From: Prorocentrum cordatum
Taxonomy: Eukaryota > Sar > Dinophyceae > Prorocentrales > Prorocentraceae
Reading direction: 5' to 3'
NCBI GenBank assembly: GCA_963575745.1
Contig: CAUYUJ010018542.1
Span: 10,001 to 74,000 of the forward strand
Length of the DNA stretch: 64,000 bases
Position 1 is the first letter of the stretch. Every line of letters begins with the position of its first letter. A program made the position numbers and the translations under genes. The notes under the pieces were generated by a model. That model did no database searches. It was given only the letters and a program-made list of their open reading frames with translations, and was not told the DNA's origin. Of this stretch, positions 1-12,932 are shown piece after piece.

Positions 1-268
1 TCCCGAAAAGAACGCCATTGCCATACGAAAGCTATACGATTACAATACGAGCACCATGCGGTTACCATACGGAAGCCATACGAAAACCAGACGAACACCA
101 CACGGCAACCATACGAACACAATGCGAACATTATACGACAACCATACGAAAACCACACGAACATCACACGACAACCATACGATTGCCATACGAAGCCCAT
201 ACGAATCTCATACGAAAACCATACGGCTGCCATACGAAAACCATACGAATACCATACGCCTACCATTC
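1..268. repeat. 11-bp minisatellite, left part
   Basis: Back-to-back 11-base units of the form AAAACCATACG / ATTACCATGCG, with the CCATACG core nearly invariant and the first three bases variable. The same array resumes at 1371, so the block 269-1370 interrupts it. Because 11 is not a multiple of 3, all forward frames give an 11-residue peptide repeat. That explains the ORFs here; no gene is called. Confidence 0.95.
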
Positions 269-1370
269 GACCCACGAACCCGGAAAGGAATATAGAAATG
301 TAAGGCATTGCAACATTTCAAAGACACCTGATTGGGCGACGGGCACATGCAATGCTGACTGTATCGGTGATGATGTACTGTGCCGAGGGCTGTGCTGTGC
401 TACGCCGTGCTGAACTGCGATGTGCCATGCCGCGATTGTGCTCTATATAGCGTTGTGGATCGAGTCCTCCCTGGCATCCGAATCCTCACCGAACTGATCT
501 GGAGCGTAAGCTCCAGCTGCCTGAACAGATGGTAGCTGCCCCAGAACTAATCGACAGAGGGAACATGCCAGGAGGACGCGCCGCGGAACGTCCCAAGGGA
601 CGCGCCAGGCGACGTGCCAGGGGACGTGCCATGGGGACGCACCGCGGGACGTGCCAAGGGGACGCGCTACGAAACGTGCCAATGGACGTGCACCGCGCGA
701 CGTGCCAGGGGGACTCGCCACGGGACGCTCCGCGGAACGTGCCAGGCAACATGCCAGGCTGCAATGCTAAGGGTATCGATATTGATGTACCGTGCCGAGG
801 GCTGTGATGTGCCTGGGCGACCTGGACACGTGAAAACACGCGTTTCGCTCAAGACGTTGTCAGCACATCCTCATGCTAGACATCCGCCTGGGCAACCTGG
901 ACACGTGCAAACAAGCGTCTCGCTCGAGACATCCTCAACAAATGCTCATGCTAGACATCCGCCTGGGCGACCTGGACACGTGAAAACAAGCCTCTGGTTC
1001 GAGACATCCTCAACAAATCCTCATGCTAGACATCTGTCTGGGCCACCTGGAGGCGTGAAACCAAGCGTCTCGCTCGAGACATCCTCAAGACCTGGGCACG
1101 TAAAAACAAGCAATCCACTTGAGAGATCCTCAGAAATCATGTCCCCAGGAAAAAACAATCTATAACACAAAACAAGGGTTTCGCTCGAGACATCCTCAAC
1201 AAATTCTGAAAAAACAAGCGTTTCGCTCGAGGCATCCTCAAATTGTAATTCGCCGGCCCTACTCCCGCACGTAATTTATCGCAGAATAATTTCGCCGGCC
1301 CTACAGCCGTCGAAACCGGGGGGGGACCAACTAAAAGAGAACCCTGGGCTCGAGCCCTTTCCGGGAAAAA
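269..1370 (+). mobile_element. Composite repeat element with short inverted ends, copy A
   Basis: The left end carries GACCCACGAACCCGGAAAGG (269-288). The right end carries AGAGAACCCTGGG and then CCCTTTCCGGGAAAAA (1355-1370). CCCGGAAAGG and CCCTTTCCGGG are reverse complements, so the element has about 10-11-bp inverted ends. Inside are a GGGACGTGCCA-type array (about 540-770), several copies of a TCGCTCGAGACATCCTC motif (about 900-1230) and a pair of TTCGCCGGCC blocks (about 1250-1310). Copies B (10338-11316) and C (12933-14536) share the ends, motif array and paired blocks. The element lies inside the 11-bp array, which suggests insertion. No ORF looks like a transposase, and I see no clear target-site duplication. 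Confidence 0.7.
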
Positions 1371-3022
1371 ACATAACCATGCGAAAGCCATACGAACCAT
1401 ACGAAACCATACGATTACGATACGAAAGCGACACGAAAACCATACGACAACTACACCATTACCATGCGACAACCATAGCTTCCCATACCACACGGAAGCC
1501 GTACGATTACCATACGATTGCAATGCAACCATCACACGATTACATGCGACAACCATATGATAATCATACGGTTACCATACGAATACCATACGAACCCATA
1601 CGATTACCACACGAGAACCATGCGAATACCATGCGGGAACCATCCGGTTGCCATACGAAAACCATACGGTGATCAAACGATTACCATGCGAACACCATAC
1701 GGCTACCATGCGAAAACCATACGATTGCAATACGACAGCCACACGCAAATTATACCTTTTCCATACGACAACCATACGAGCACCATGCGATTACCATACG
1801 GCTGCCATGCGAAAACCACACGGATAGCATGCGAAAGCCATACGATTACCAGACGATGGCGAGACGATTGCCGTGCGAATACCATACGATTACGATACGA
1901 AAACCACACGGGCACCATGCGAAAGCCATACGATTACCAGACGAAAACTACACGACTACCGTTTCGAAAACCATACGGTTACCGTACGCAAGCCATACGA
2001 TTACCATGCGATTACCCTACGAAAACAATGCGATTACCTTTCGGAAACCGTAAGATTACCATCCGGAGACCATGCGACAACCATACGACTACCATGCGAA
2101 AGCCATACGACAACCATAATATTACCATGCGAAAGCCAAGTGCAAACCATAAGATTACCATACGCACGCCATACGAAAACCATACGATCACCACACGAAG
2201 CAGTAAGATTACCATTCGGAAACCATACGAATACAATTTACAAGCCATACGGCTACCTTTCGAAAGCCATAATGTTACCATGCGAAAGCCATAAGATTAC
2301 CATGCAACAACCATGCGACAACCATAGGTTACCATGCGAAAACCGTGCGATTACCAGACGGAGGCCATACGAACACCATAAAATTACCATTAGACAACCA
2401 CACGACAACCGTACTATTACCATGCGACAGCCATACGAAAACCATACGATTACCATGCGAAAAACCAGACGGTCACCATAAGACTACCCAAAACCATGAT
2501 CTTACCATACGACGGCCATAAGAAAACAATGCGAATACCATAATAGTACCATGCGAACCCCATACGAAGACCATGGGATTACAGTACGAACGCCATACGA
2601 AAACCATACGAAAACAATATTAAAAACCATAAGATTACCATGCGAACGCAATTCGATTACCATGCGGTTACCATGCGACAACCATGCGAAACACCACGGG
2701 TGACCATGCGACAGCCATGCGATTACCACACGAAAGCCATACGAACACCAAGAAATTACCATACGAACGCCAGACGAAAACCATGCGACTACCAGTAGCA
2801 AACCATGCAACAACCATTATATTACCATACACGACAGCCATACGAACACCATACGATGATAATACGAGTACCAGAGTGTCACCGTACGAAAACCAAAAGG
2901 TTACCATGCGACAACCATAGAAGTACCATACGAAGACCATGCGACAACCATAAGATTACCATGCGAAAGCCATACGAAAAGCCATAAGACTACCATGCGA
3001 AAGCCAAAACATTACCATACGA
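1371..3022. repeat. 11-bp minisatellite, right part
   Basis: This continues the array of 1-268: about 150 units around the core CCATACG/CCATGCG, preceded by AAA, ATT, ACA or AAC. Divergence rises toward the right edge (CATAAGATTACC variants from about 2100). It gives way at about 3022 to a GACGCCCAGGAAGGCCTCCA-type short array running to about 3160. Confidence 0.95.
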
Positions 3023-3180
3023 CGCCAGGACGCCCAGGAAGGCCTCCAGGACGCCCAGGAAGGCCTCCAGGACGCCCAAGAAGCTCTCCAGGACGCCCAA
3101 GAAGACTTCCAGGCCACCCAGAAGAGCCCCAGACCACCCGGAACCCAAAGGAACCCGAGAGGCCCCCCTGAGGCAAACAG
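3023..3180. repeat. Short GACGCCCAGGAAG-type array
   Basis: About seven loose copies of a 20-23-base unit (CCAGGACGCCCAGGAAGGCC) that resembles the CCAAGAGGCC arrays found elsewhere in the window. It bridges the 11-bp satellite and the TAG triplet array. Confidence 0.7.
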
Positions 3181-3193
3181 GATACGGTCAACC

Positions 3194-4395
<1,202 letters not shown>

Positions 4396-4589
4396 GTAAT
4401 GATAGTCGTCGTAGCCGTAAAAATAGTTGTAACAAAAATTATCCCGGCAACGCAACCTAACAGCGATGTGTAGAAGCATATCTAGAAACATTCCCCTTAA
4501 GATTCAGATGAGAATCCAATTGTAGAATTCTGCTGTCCTCGCAGTCGCAGTCGCATTCGCGATGACCGTCGCAGTGGCAACGGCAGTCG

Positions 4590-5125
4590 CAGTCACAGCC
4601 TCCTGCATCAGCCTCAGCCTGCCTCAGCCCCAGCCTCACCCTGCCTCAGCCTCAGCCTCAGCCTGCTTCAGCCTCAGCCTCAGTCTGCCTTCAGCCTCAG
4701 CCTCAGCCTCAGCCTGCTTCAGCCTCAGCCTGCCTCAGCCTCAGCCTCAGCCTCAAGACTGCATCAGCATCAGCCTCGGCCTTAGCGTCTGCCTCAGCCT
4801 GCCTCAGACTGAGCCTCAGCCTGCCTCAGCCTCAGCCTGCCTCAGCCTCAGCCTCAGCCTCAGCCTGCCTCAGCCTCAGCCTCAGCCTGTTTCAACCTCA
4901 GCCTCAGTCTGCCTTCAGCCTCGGCCTCAGCCTCAGCCTGCATCAGCCTCAGCCTGCATCAGCCTCAGCCTCAACCTCAGCCTGCCTCAGCGTCAGCCTG
5001 CCTCAGCGTCTGCCTCAGCCTGCCTCAGCCTCAGCCTCAGCCTCAGCCTCAGCCTCAGCCTCAGCCTGCTTCAGCCTCAGCCTGCCTCAGCCTCAACCTC
5101 AGCCTCAGCCTGCCGCAGCATCAGG
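4590..5125. repeat. CAGCCT hexanucleotide array
   Basis: Degenerate (CAGCCT)n with CTGCCT interruptions, about 530 bp. Because six is a multiple of three, one frame reads as a Ser/Ala/Leu/Pro dipeptide-like repeat across the block. No protein-like flanks are seen, so no gene is called. Confidence 0.95.
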
Positions 5126-5285
5126 CTGAGGAGCAGCGCTGTTCAATGCAGCAGGGTCAAGAGCACCGCCGCCAGACCGAGAACTATCAGCATGTCCTGG
5201 CATTAAGGTGTGCAGTAGGCGCTGCGCAGTTCCTTTGAAAGGAAATCTTCGAAAGCAGGGCTGTAGCCAAGAAGGCCACGGGGAC

Positions 5286-5317
<32 letters not shown>

Positions 5318-5329
5318 GTCTTGGAAGTA

Positions 5330-5640
5330 TGGGAAGTGGAAGAGCACGAAGGGGCCTACAGTTGGCTCCGGGCATTCAAAATGTGGCCCGGGAATGCTGT
5401 TCTGGGAAATCCAAGAGCACGAAGTGGCCCACAGTTGGCTCCGGGCATCCAAAATGTGGCCCGGGAGTGGTGTTCTGAAAAATCGAAGAGCACGAAGTGG
5501 CCTACAGTTGGCTCCGGGCATCCAAAATGCGGCCCGGGAATGGAGTTCTGGGAAGTCGAAGAGCACGAAGTGGCCTACAGTTGGCTCCGGGCATTCAAAA
5601 TGTGGCCTGGGAGTGGAGTTCTGGGAGCGCCAAGAGCGAT
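5330..5640. repeat. 73-bp tandem repeat, about four copies
   Basis: The phrase GTTGGCTCCGGGCAT recurs at about 5361, 5433, 5508 and 5580, giving a 72-75-bp period. Units include GTGGCCCGGGA and AGAGCACGAAGTGGCC. A short (GAT)n run (5286-5317) lies just before the first unit. The block ends near a single GAGGATGTCTCAAGCG motif at about 5645. Confidence 0.9.
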
Positions 5641-6169
5641 TTTGCGAGGATGTCTCAAGCGATTTGGGTGGCGGCGGCAGAGCGCCGGCAGATCGCCAGA
5701 CCCCGCCCAGACCCCCCTGGGGAGTCATGATGCTTTCTTTTGACCCTACTAGAAACCTATCAGTCTTCGCTGTTAGGTAAAAAGGATGTACCCCAGAGGC
5801 CCCAAGAGGCCTCCAAGAAGCCCCCCACAAAGCCCCCCCGAAGGATTCCTCCGTGGACCCCATCCCTCTTCTGGGGGTCGGCGGCATGGCGTAAGCCTCT
5901 GGCAGAAGACGGAGACGTAGGTGCCGCAGAAGAAGAAACACAATGAAAACAACAAGGAGCAAGATCATAACAAGGATCCGTAATAATAGAGGCAATGCTA
6001 ATTTTTTTTGAAAAGCAATACGAATATGCAGAAATAGTAGGTGCCGCAGAAGAAGAAGCACAGTGAGAATAGCAAGGAACGAAACACGAGCACTAACAAA
6101 GATAATCCTACACTGCTCGACATCCGCGCGGACTTCTCTGATAGCGGCGCTGCCCGCGCAGGCGCGGGC
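5641..6169. other. No gene recognised
   Basis: Mixed-composition sequence. One phrase, GTAGGTGCCGCAGAAGAAGA, occurs twice (about 5918 and 6038), so part of the segment is an approximate 120-bp duplication. I see no protein family or RNA gene. Confidence 0.6.
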
Positions 6170-7180
6170 AGAATCCGACCAGCCCTCTGGGCGGAGGTGG
6201 TTTAGGGTGTGTCCTCTTCCGCTCCCCTTCTTCCCCTTCGGGGAGGGGTTCGCCTCTCCCCCTCCCCCCTCCCGCGGCCCTCCCCCTGGGTCTGGACGGG
6301 CAGGGCCGCGAAGTGGCAGAAGGTTGTTCTTGTCCGCCCAAGGTGGCTCCACGAGGGCCGTCGATGCTCCAATATGGCTTCCAAGATGGCTACAGATAGC
6401 CGGTGATGGCTCAAGATGGCTTCCAACAGGCTTCAAGAAACCCAAAAGACAACTCCAAGACGGCTTCAAGTACTCTCGAAGCCCCCTCAGGACCCCCCAG
6501 GAGGCAAACATCAGTCAACAACCGAAGGAACATCACTGATGTTGGCCTTCTCGCCTTTTCGCGTCCGATGTTCTTTAAAGGCCTCAGGATGGCCCCACGA
6601 TGGCCCAAGAGAGCACCAAGAGGGGTCCAAAAGGCTCCCCAGACGGCCCCAAGAGCGCCAAATAACGCACCGAGAGAACTTCAATAGACGAGTTTGATGG
6701 CTCTTGAGGGGGTTGGCCTGGATGGGGACCTCCCTCACCCTTTGATCGATGATCTCCAAGATGACCCCCAGAGACCCTCCAGAGGCCTGCAAAAGAGCCA
6801 CAAGAGGGCCCCAAGACCGCCTAAAGAGCCCCAAGAGGACCCCAGGGAGTCTCCCCAACCAACAGAGCCCCACGAGGGCCCCAACAGACCCCCAAGAAGG
6901 CCCCGAGAGAGCCCAACGAGGACCCCAAGATGGCTGCCAGAGTCCGTTCCTTGTCCTCCTCGTCCTCGTCCTCCTCCTCCTCCTCCTCGTCATCCTTTTC
7001 GTCCTCGTCTTCCTCCTCGTCCTCCTCCTTGTCCTTTTCTTAGTCCTCCTCGTCATCATCCTTGCTCTCGTCGTCTTCTTCGTTCTCGCCCTTCTCTTCC
7101 TCTTCGTCCTCCTTCTCCTCCTCGTCCTCTCGTTGTCGTCCATATCCTCCTCCTCCTCCTCTTCCTCCTCCATTCCTTCT
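6170..7180 (+). repeat. Mosaic repeat family 4, copy 1: header, CCAAGA array, TCC tail
   Basis: Three parts in order. First is a header (about 6177-6290) with CCAGCCCTCTGGGCG and then a purine-poor CTCCCC stretch. Second is an array of about 11-base CCAAGATGGCC / CCCCAAGAGG units (about 6375-6930). Third is a (TCC/TCG)n tail (about 6955-7175). The same header and order recur at 53005-53650, and partial copies lie at 49330-50010, 51840-52345 and, inverted, 56270-56900. Confidence 0.75.
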
Positions 7181-7299
7181 CCTTATAGGTTACTCCGCCT
7201 TGTCGCACTCCGAGGCCAATTGTTAGGGCGGGCCGGGCGTTTCGCCGGATACTTCCTGACCGTTTATGACTCTGAAGCTTAGAGAATGACAGCCAGTTT

Positions 7300-8105
7300 C
7301 ACAGATGGAGGGCAGGGGTTCGAAATGTGGCTATCGCCTTAGCGCCGCGCACGCACGGGTTTTTCGTGTTAGGAACAACACTTGCAAATATTTCACGGAT
7401 TCAGGGCGGGTCCTTTGCAAAATGTGGCTCTCGCCTCAGCGCCGCGCACTCGTTCCAAACAATTGCAAGAGTTTCAAGGATTGAGGGCGAGTGGTTTTCG
7501 AGGTATGGCTCTGGCCTTAGCGCCGCGCACATTTGTTTTAAACATTGCAAGAGTTTCACGGATTGAGGGCGGGTGTTTGTCGGGTGGTGTTCAAAGAGTG
7601 GCTCTCGCCTTAGCGCCGCGCACATTCTTTTTGAGCATTTGCATGAGTTTCACGGATTAAATGCGTTTGGTTCAAAATGTGGTTCTCGCTTTAGCGCGGC
7701 GCACATTCGGTTTAAACATTGGCCAGAGTTTGACGGATTCCCATGGTCAACGTACCAGAAGTGATGTCTCGGAAGGATTCAGGATTATGCGGGCGCAACA
7801 ATTATTTGGATTCGCTGTGTTGAATTCCCCTAGCATGGCGTTCTGGCACGATTCTGGATCGTCAAGACGCAGCAGTGAGGTTGAGACGTGGCGTTGGAAT
7901 CCAGAGAACAATGTTTTGGCACGCTTCAGAGTCTTCAATTCGCTGCCTTCCAACGAGGCAATTCCCTCAATGGAAATGAACCGTTGTATGGGGCCTTTGA
8001 GAGCTTGGAGGGAGGGTTAATTCCAACATCGCTGATGACTCTTGGGTTTCCACTGGTCCTCCTCCTCCTCCTCCTCCTCCTCCTCCTCCTCCTCCTCCCC
8101 CTCCA
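7300..8105 (+). repeat. Composite family 2, forward copy: 75-80-bp satellite, linker, CTC run
   Basis: About six satellite units (TTCACGGATTGAGGGCGGGT ... GTGGCTCTCGCC ... AGCGCCGCGCACAT) fill about 7300-7740. A roughly 290-bp linker (about 7750-8050) contains GGCGTTCTGGCACGATTC and GGAGGGAGGGTT, and a (CTC)n run ends the copy at about 8060-8103. The whole arrangement is found reversed at 34430-35345. No coding potential is evident. Confidence 0.85.
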
Positions 8106-8937
8106 ACTCCGCATCCTCAAGTCACTATGGTTGCCCGCTTTGGTTCACTATGTGCGTCTCTTCCTTCAATCTCCCGTCAATTATCATCATGGGTAGCTTT
8201 TCTAAATGAGCTGGTAGGCATACGCGAAGCGTGAAGAATAATCGAGCGAAAAGCGATAGCATAAACGCAAGTCGAGGGAACAGGATATGTTTTGGCGTCA
8301 ACGGTACACCGCCGAACGATCGGCGATGGAAGAAACATAAAAACATCACAAAGAGAACCTCGCTGGAGACCCGTGCAGATTTCTGGCACATCGGCGACGC
8401 TCCGCTGGCGGCGCCTCTGTGCGCCAGGCGGGGGGGGGGGGCAGCGCCGACCCAAGAAATCCTGGAGGACCTCGGCAAGCTTATGTTTGCGCAGCTTTTG
8501 CAGGCGCCTCGGCAAGCTTGGTTGTGCGTGTGAAGCTGTGTCTTCGGGGGTGGACAGGACCCCCCCTGGCCCAGCACGGCCCCTGGTGAGAACGGCCCGG
8601 CGGAGGCCAGACCCGGCAGGTGCAGGCCCGCAGGCCGCAACAGCCCGCCCCGAAGAACACACACACACACACACACCTCGCTGCTCGCCCTGGCAGGGTC
8701 GAGAGGCTCTGCGGTCGGGCCCTGTTGCTCAGCGTGCCGCGGCGGCGGCCCCGGCGACGCGCGAGGCCCTGCGAGCTCACAGACGTGCCTCCTCCTCCTC
8801 GCTCCTCCTCGCTCCGCGGGAGGCTGGGAGAGGCTCGTCGGGAGGATGTTGGCGCTTGGGATCCCAGACGTGCTCAGCGTGTCGCGCCAAGGCGCGGCGG
8901 GCCAGGACCAGCAGCGCGACGCGCTGAGCTGAGGAGC
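8106..8937. other. No gene recognised; short AC run
   Basis: A moderately GC-rich segment with a pure (AC)n run at about 8658-8678. The block at about 8360-8470 (AGATTTCTGGCACATCGG ... GACCCAAGAAATCC) resembles 9375-9480, so at least part of it is a dispersed repeat. No protein family is recognised in any frame. Confidence 0.6.
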
Positions 8938-9265
8938 AGTGCTGGAGGAGGAGGAGGAGGAGGAGGAGGAGGAGGAGGAGGAGGAGGAGGAGGAGAAGCT
9001 CCCTGGTGGTGTTGGTGTCAACTGGGCCCTCCTCCCACGTTGGAAAGGTGGAGGCGGAGGAGGAGGAGGAGGAGGAGGAGGAGGAGGAGGAGGAGGAGGA
9101 GGAGGAGGAGGAGGAGAGGACGCAGAGGAGGAGGAGGGGAGGAGGAGGAGGAGGAGGAGGAGGCAGAGACGGAGGCTGAGGAGGAGCAGGAGGAGGAGGA
9201 GGCGGATGAGGGAGGAGGAGGAGGAGGAGGAGGAGGAGGAGGAGGAGGAGAAAGAGAACCTCCTC
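8938..9265. repeat. GGA triplet array
   Basis: Nearly pure (GGA)n in three blocks separated by short linkers such as CTCCCTGGTGGTGTTGGTG, which itself occurs twice (about 9000 and 9290). It reads as poly-Glu, poly-Gly or poly-Arg forward and poly-Ser, poly-Leu or poly-Pro in reverse; no gene is called. Confidence 0.95.
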
Positions 9266-9569
9266 GCTGGAGGTGACCCCCCTGGTGGTGTTGGTGTCGC
9301 ATCTCCCCCAGCCGAGGGGCGGGGCGCGGGTGTAATTTGAAGGAACAACGATACAAGCACAACCTTTTGGAGGTCCGCGCGGATATCTTCGATGTGGGCT
9401 CGAACCCTCTCCCTGGCGCGCGGAGCGCGCCGGAGGCGCCGACAGGGGACCCCAGCGCGGACCCAAGAAATCCGCGCGGAGCGCCAAAAGTTCATGTTGA
9501 TTGATGGGCAAATTAAATTTCCCACCACCACTACCAGATGCAGGCCGGGGGAGAGAAGGGAGGACAAGG

Positions 9570-9712
9570 AGGTCCGCCTCCTCCTCCTCCGCCTCCTCCT
9601 CCTCCTCTCCCTCCTCCTCCTCCTTCTCCTCCTCCTCATCCTCCTCCTTTTCCTCCTCCTTCTCATCCTCCTCCTCCTCCTCTTCCTCTTTCTCCTCCCT
9701 CTCCTACCTATG
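9570..9712. repeat. CTC/TCC triplet array
   Basis: A (CTC)n run with TTC interruptions, complementary in composition to 8938-9265. It is followed at once by the family 5 segment at 9745. Confidence 0.95.
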
Positions 9713-9744
9713 ACAGTGGTGGTGGAGGATGGGCCCACCCTTCC

Positions 9745-9890
9745 CGGAGATCCGGTGTCGTGATTTTGTCCATGCGCGGTCCCCCGAAGTCTCGACGCGT
9801 TCCCCAGGACCGGCTTCTCGTCCTGAGCCGTCTTTTGGCGGTCCCGGGGCCCGGCGAGGGCCCCTGGAGGCCAAAACTCAGAAAAAACTC
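9745..9890 (+). repeat. Dispersed repeat family 5, copy 1
   Basis: The block contains GTGATTTTGTCCATGCG, a CCCCAGGACCGG phrase and GGGCCC-flanked sequence. It matches 62995-63115 in direct orientation and 11345-11480 in inverted orientation. The three copies differ at many sites, so this is an old interspersed family. Confidence 0.7.
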
Positions 9891-9929
9891 CGTCTAGGCT
9901 TGATGAAGTGCGATGTTTTCAAGCTAGGG

Positions 9930-10330
9930 CTCCCAACTTCGCGCTTCGCGCTGCGCGAAGCGCGAAGCGCGAAAAACTTCGCGCTCCCGCGCCGCCCTCC
10001 CAAAGGGAGAATAGGAGGACGAGGAGGAGGGGGAGAAGGAACGAGGACCGCGAAGCGCGAAGCGCGAATAACTTCGCGCCCTCGAGGGAGCCCTTGTCAA
10101 GGCGTCGGACCTCCAGGTTTGTGGTGCTTTTTCTCCTCGGAGCGCGGCGCGCGCCTCGCCCCGCGGCCGCAGCTGCTGCAGGTAGCGCCGGGCCGCCGCG
10201 GCCTCCTCGTCTCGGCCTCGCGGGGGGGGCCCCCCGCGCGGGCCGCCCCGCGGCGCGCTCGCGGGCCGCCGGGCCCTGCGCCGCCGGAGGGGCGCCGGTC
10301 AGCAGGCCCGCATTCCGGAGAGCCGACGTC
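9930..10330. repeat. GCGCGAAG palindromic cluster and GC-rich tract
   Basis: GCGCTTCGCGCTGCGCGAAG at about 9947 begins a near-perfect palindrome. AAGCGCGAAGCGCGAA phrases recur at about 9958 and 10050, paired with ACTTCGCGC, so both clusters can fold into hairpins. The following 250 bp are very GC-rich and hold no recognised gene. Confidence 0.65.
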
Positions 10331-10337
10331 TTGATTA

Positions 10338-11316
10338 AAACATGATGGACCCACGAACCCGGAAAGGGATATAGACATGTGGAGCATGGGCACGTTTTCA
10401 CGATACCCAACGGGGCAACACCTCACGAAACATCTCACGAGACACCTCACGAAACATCCCACGAGACACCTCACGAAACATTCCGCGAGACACCTCACGA
10501 AACATTCCACGAGACACCCCGCGAAACATTCCACGAGACACCCCACGAAACATTCCACGACGACAGGCAACCACTCAACCAAGGCGGTGTGGTCGTGCTG
10601 GGGAGTGGTCGTGCTGGGGTGTGGTCGTGCTGGGGGGTGGTCGTGCTGGGGGTGGTCGTGCTGGGGGGGTGGTCGTGCTGGGGGGTGGTCGTGCTGTGTT
10701 GGCGTGCTGGGGCGTGGTCGTGCTGGGGCGTGGTCGTGCTGTGGTGAGGTCGTGCTGGGGTGTGGTCGTGCTGGGGTGTGGTCTTGCGTGCTGGGTGGGG
10801 TCGTGCTGGGGTGGGGTCGTGCTGGGGTGTGGTCGTGCTGGGGTGTGGTCGTGCTGGGGTGGGGTCGTGCTGGGGTGTGGTCGTGCTGGGGTGTGGTCGT
10901 GCAAGCGTTTCGCTTAAGAAATCCTGTCAAAACCCAAAGAAATCAAAATTCCTGCGTGCGGGACGCGGCACGCGCGAGACATCCTCGGAATTCCTGCGCG
11001 AGGAGCGCTTTTCCGTGTCGCGGTCGGCTCTGCAAAACCAGCGTTTCGCTCGAGACATCCTCAACAAATTCTGAAACCAAGCGTTTCGCTCGAGACATCC
11101 CCAACTCTGCAAAACCAGCGTTTCGCTCGAGACATCCTCAACAAATTCTGAAAAACAAGCGTTTCGCTCGAGACATCCTCAAACATAATTTCGCCGGCCT
11201 CCTTCGACTTCGATATTTATCAGGGAAAAATTTCGCCGGCCTCCTTCAAGTTGGGCACCGGGGACATGTTTACATAGACAAAGAGAACCCTGGGCCCGCG
11301 CCCTTTCCGGGAAAAA
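10338..11316 (+). mobile_element. Composite repeat element with short inverted ends, copy B
   Basis: It starts AAACATGATGGACCCACG, with CCCGGAAAGGG at 10358-10368, and ends with CCCTTTCCGGG (11301-11311) plus AAAAA. Internal arrays in order are CACGAAACATTCCACGAGAC units of 24 bases (about 10430-10560), GTCGTGCTGGGGTGTG units of about 17 bases (about 10590-10900), TTTCGCTCGAGACATCCTC motifs (about 11040-11180), then paired TTTCGCCGGCC blocks (about 11190-11245). No transposase-like ORF is present, so it is presumably non-autonomous if mobile at all. Confidence 0.75.
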
Positions 11317-11344
11317 CAATCAAGGCGGAGGCGTTTCTCAATGT

Positions 11345-11600
11345 TCGGCCTCCAGGGGCTATCGTCGGGCCGCGGGAGCGTCAACAAAACGACTCAAGAT
11401 GACAAACCGGTCCTGGGGAAGGGGTCGAGACTTCGGGCGGCCGCGTATATTGAACAAATCACGACATGGGATCTCCGGGATCGAGGAATCGACATGCAGA
11501 TCGGAATCTGAAGTCGAATCGAATCGGACGGAGTCGGGGGCCACCGAAATCGGAGTCGAATCGGGCCGGAGGAATCGCAATTGAGCCCTGGGAGGGGCGC
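11345..11600 (-). repeat. Dispersed repeat family 5, inverted copy plus TCGAATCGGA tract
   Basis: Reverse complement of the 9745-9890 block (ACCGGTCCTGGGGAAGGGGT, then AAATCACGACATGGGATCTC). It is followed by a GAATCGGA/GTCGAATCG-rich tract (about 11485-11585) that has a counterpart at 62445-62640, next to the third family 5 copy. Confidence 0.65.
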
Positions 11601-12932
11601 CGGGCGGGGGGGGGGCCGTGGCCTCCAGGCGCTGCTTGTTTTTAGGCTCCTACATTTTTGCTCTGTGGACTGTCGTTTGCTGGTTTGTCTTAGGTTGTCT
11701 GTTGTTGGATGACGATTTTGCGTGCTTCTTTTAGGCGGTTGGTTTTTAGGTTCCTTGTTTTGGGTTTCTTCTTTGGGGGTTCCTCCAAGTCCTGGCCCCC
11801 AGGGGGGCCCCAGAAAACTCCCCAAGAAGGCCTTGGTTGTTTGTTTGTGTTGTTGATTCCTTACCTATACGTTGTTTTGTTGGCAAGCGTTTTCTTAGCC
11901 GGCGTTTCGACATTGGACGGAAGGAGGGAGGGGAGGGTCTGGCTCCAGACCTCTGCTTCATGCGACTGTTTGCAACAATTTATTGGGGAGACTCCATCCG
12001 CCTACTCGAAACGGGCGCCCAAAACAGCCAAGATCTACTCCACGGGGGGGAGGGGGGCGGTGTGCGAGGGCCCGCGCTGATCTACTAAAACGATGAATCA
12101 TAAAACGATCACTTGCTTGTGGCTGATTCTGGGTTCTTCAAGTGTTCTTTGTTGTTGTTCGTTTTTCTTGTGTGTTGTTTGCTTCGCCAGGCAACATCGG
12201 GTTACGGGGCGGTGGTGGGGGGCGGGCAAAGGCAACGCTTGGGCGGGGTGAGAAACCCGAGAGCCGCAGCATACCTGTGAGCAACACAGCATGCCTTCGG
12301 GCACCAGCTTGTGGGGTGTGATCCAAGCTTGAGTAGAGCTGGGGGGCCAGTTCTGCAGAACACCTCAAACAGACGTCAAGGGGCGCAACCAACATGTTCG
12401 GTCAAGCTGAACATGATGCACCACACCCGGCGTCAAGCCAAAATTTTGGACATAAGCGAATGGCTGGATTTTGCACATCCTCGTCGGCTTAACCGGCGAA
12501 GCCCTTGACCACGTTGACGTCCCTTCTCTGGTGGTTTTTGCAAAGGAAGGCGCTCTCTGACCCTCGGCCCTACTCAAATCCAAGCCCCCCCCCCCGCACG
12601 ATCGCCGCATTCGGTGGCAACTCATGGGAGCCTCCCATACCATCCTGTCGTCTCTTGCGAATCTACGCTGGTCGACGCTAAATCGACGCTAATCGACGCC
12701 AGATCGACGCTAGCCGACGCTACATCGTCGCTATCTTATCCACTCCCAGACGCGAATCGACGCTAGCCGACGCGAAAGACATAATCAGGAGGGTATACCG
12801 GGTTCCCATGGTTTGCTGCCGAAGCCGTACGCTCGTCACCGTTACCCAAGGAAAAATGGGGGGGTCTGGAGGGAGAGGGGGCCAGGGTAACAACGACCGC
12901 TGCGCGCCAAAACATATGAGAACATGGGGAGC
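11601..12932. other. No gene recognised; short TCGACGCTA array
   Basis: T-rich on the plus strand at 11640-11900, otherwise unremarkable. A loose 10-12-bp array (ATCGACGCTA / AGCCGACGCT) occupies about 12660-12790. I looked for protein similarity in all frames and found none. Confidence 0.6.

Noticed and set aside
6390-6420. SL-like ATAGCC ... TGGCTCAAG
   Set aside because: The match arises inside a GATGGCTCCAAG-type repeat, and there is no coding region beside it.
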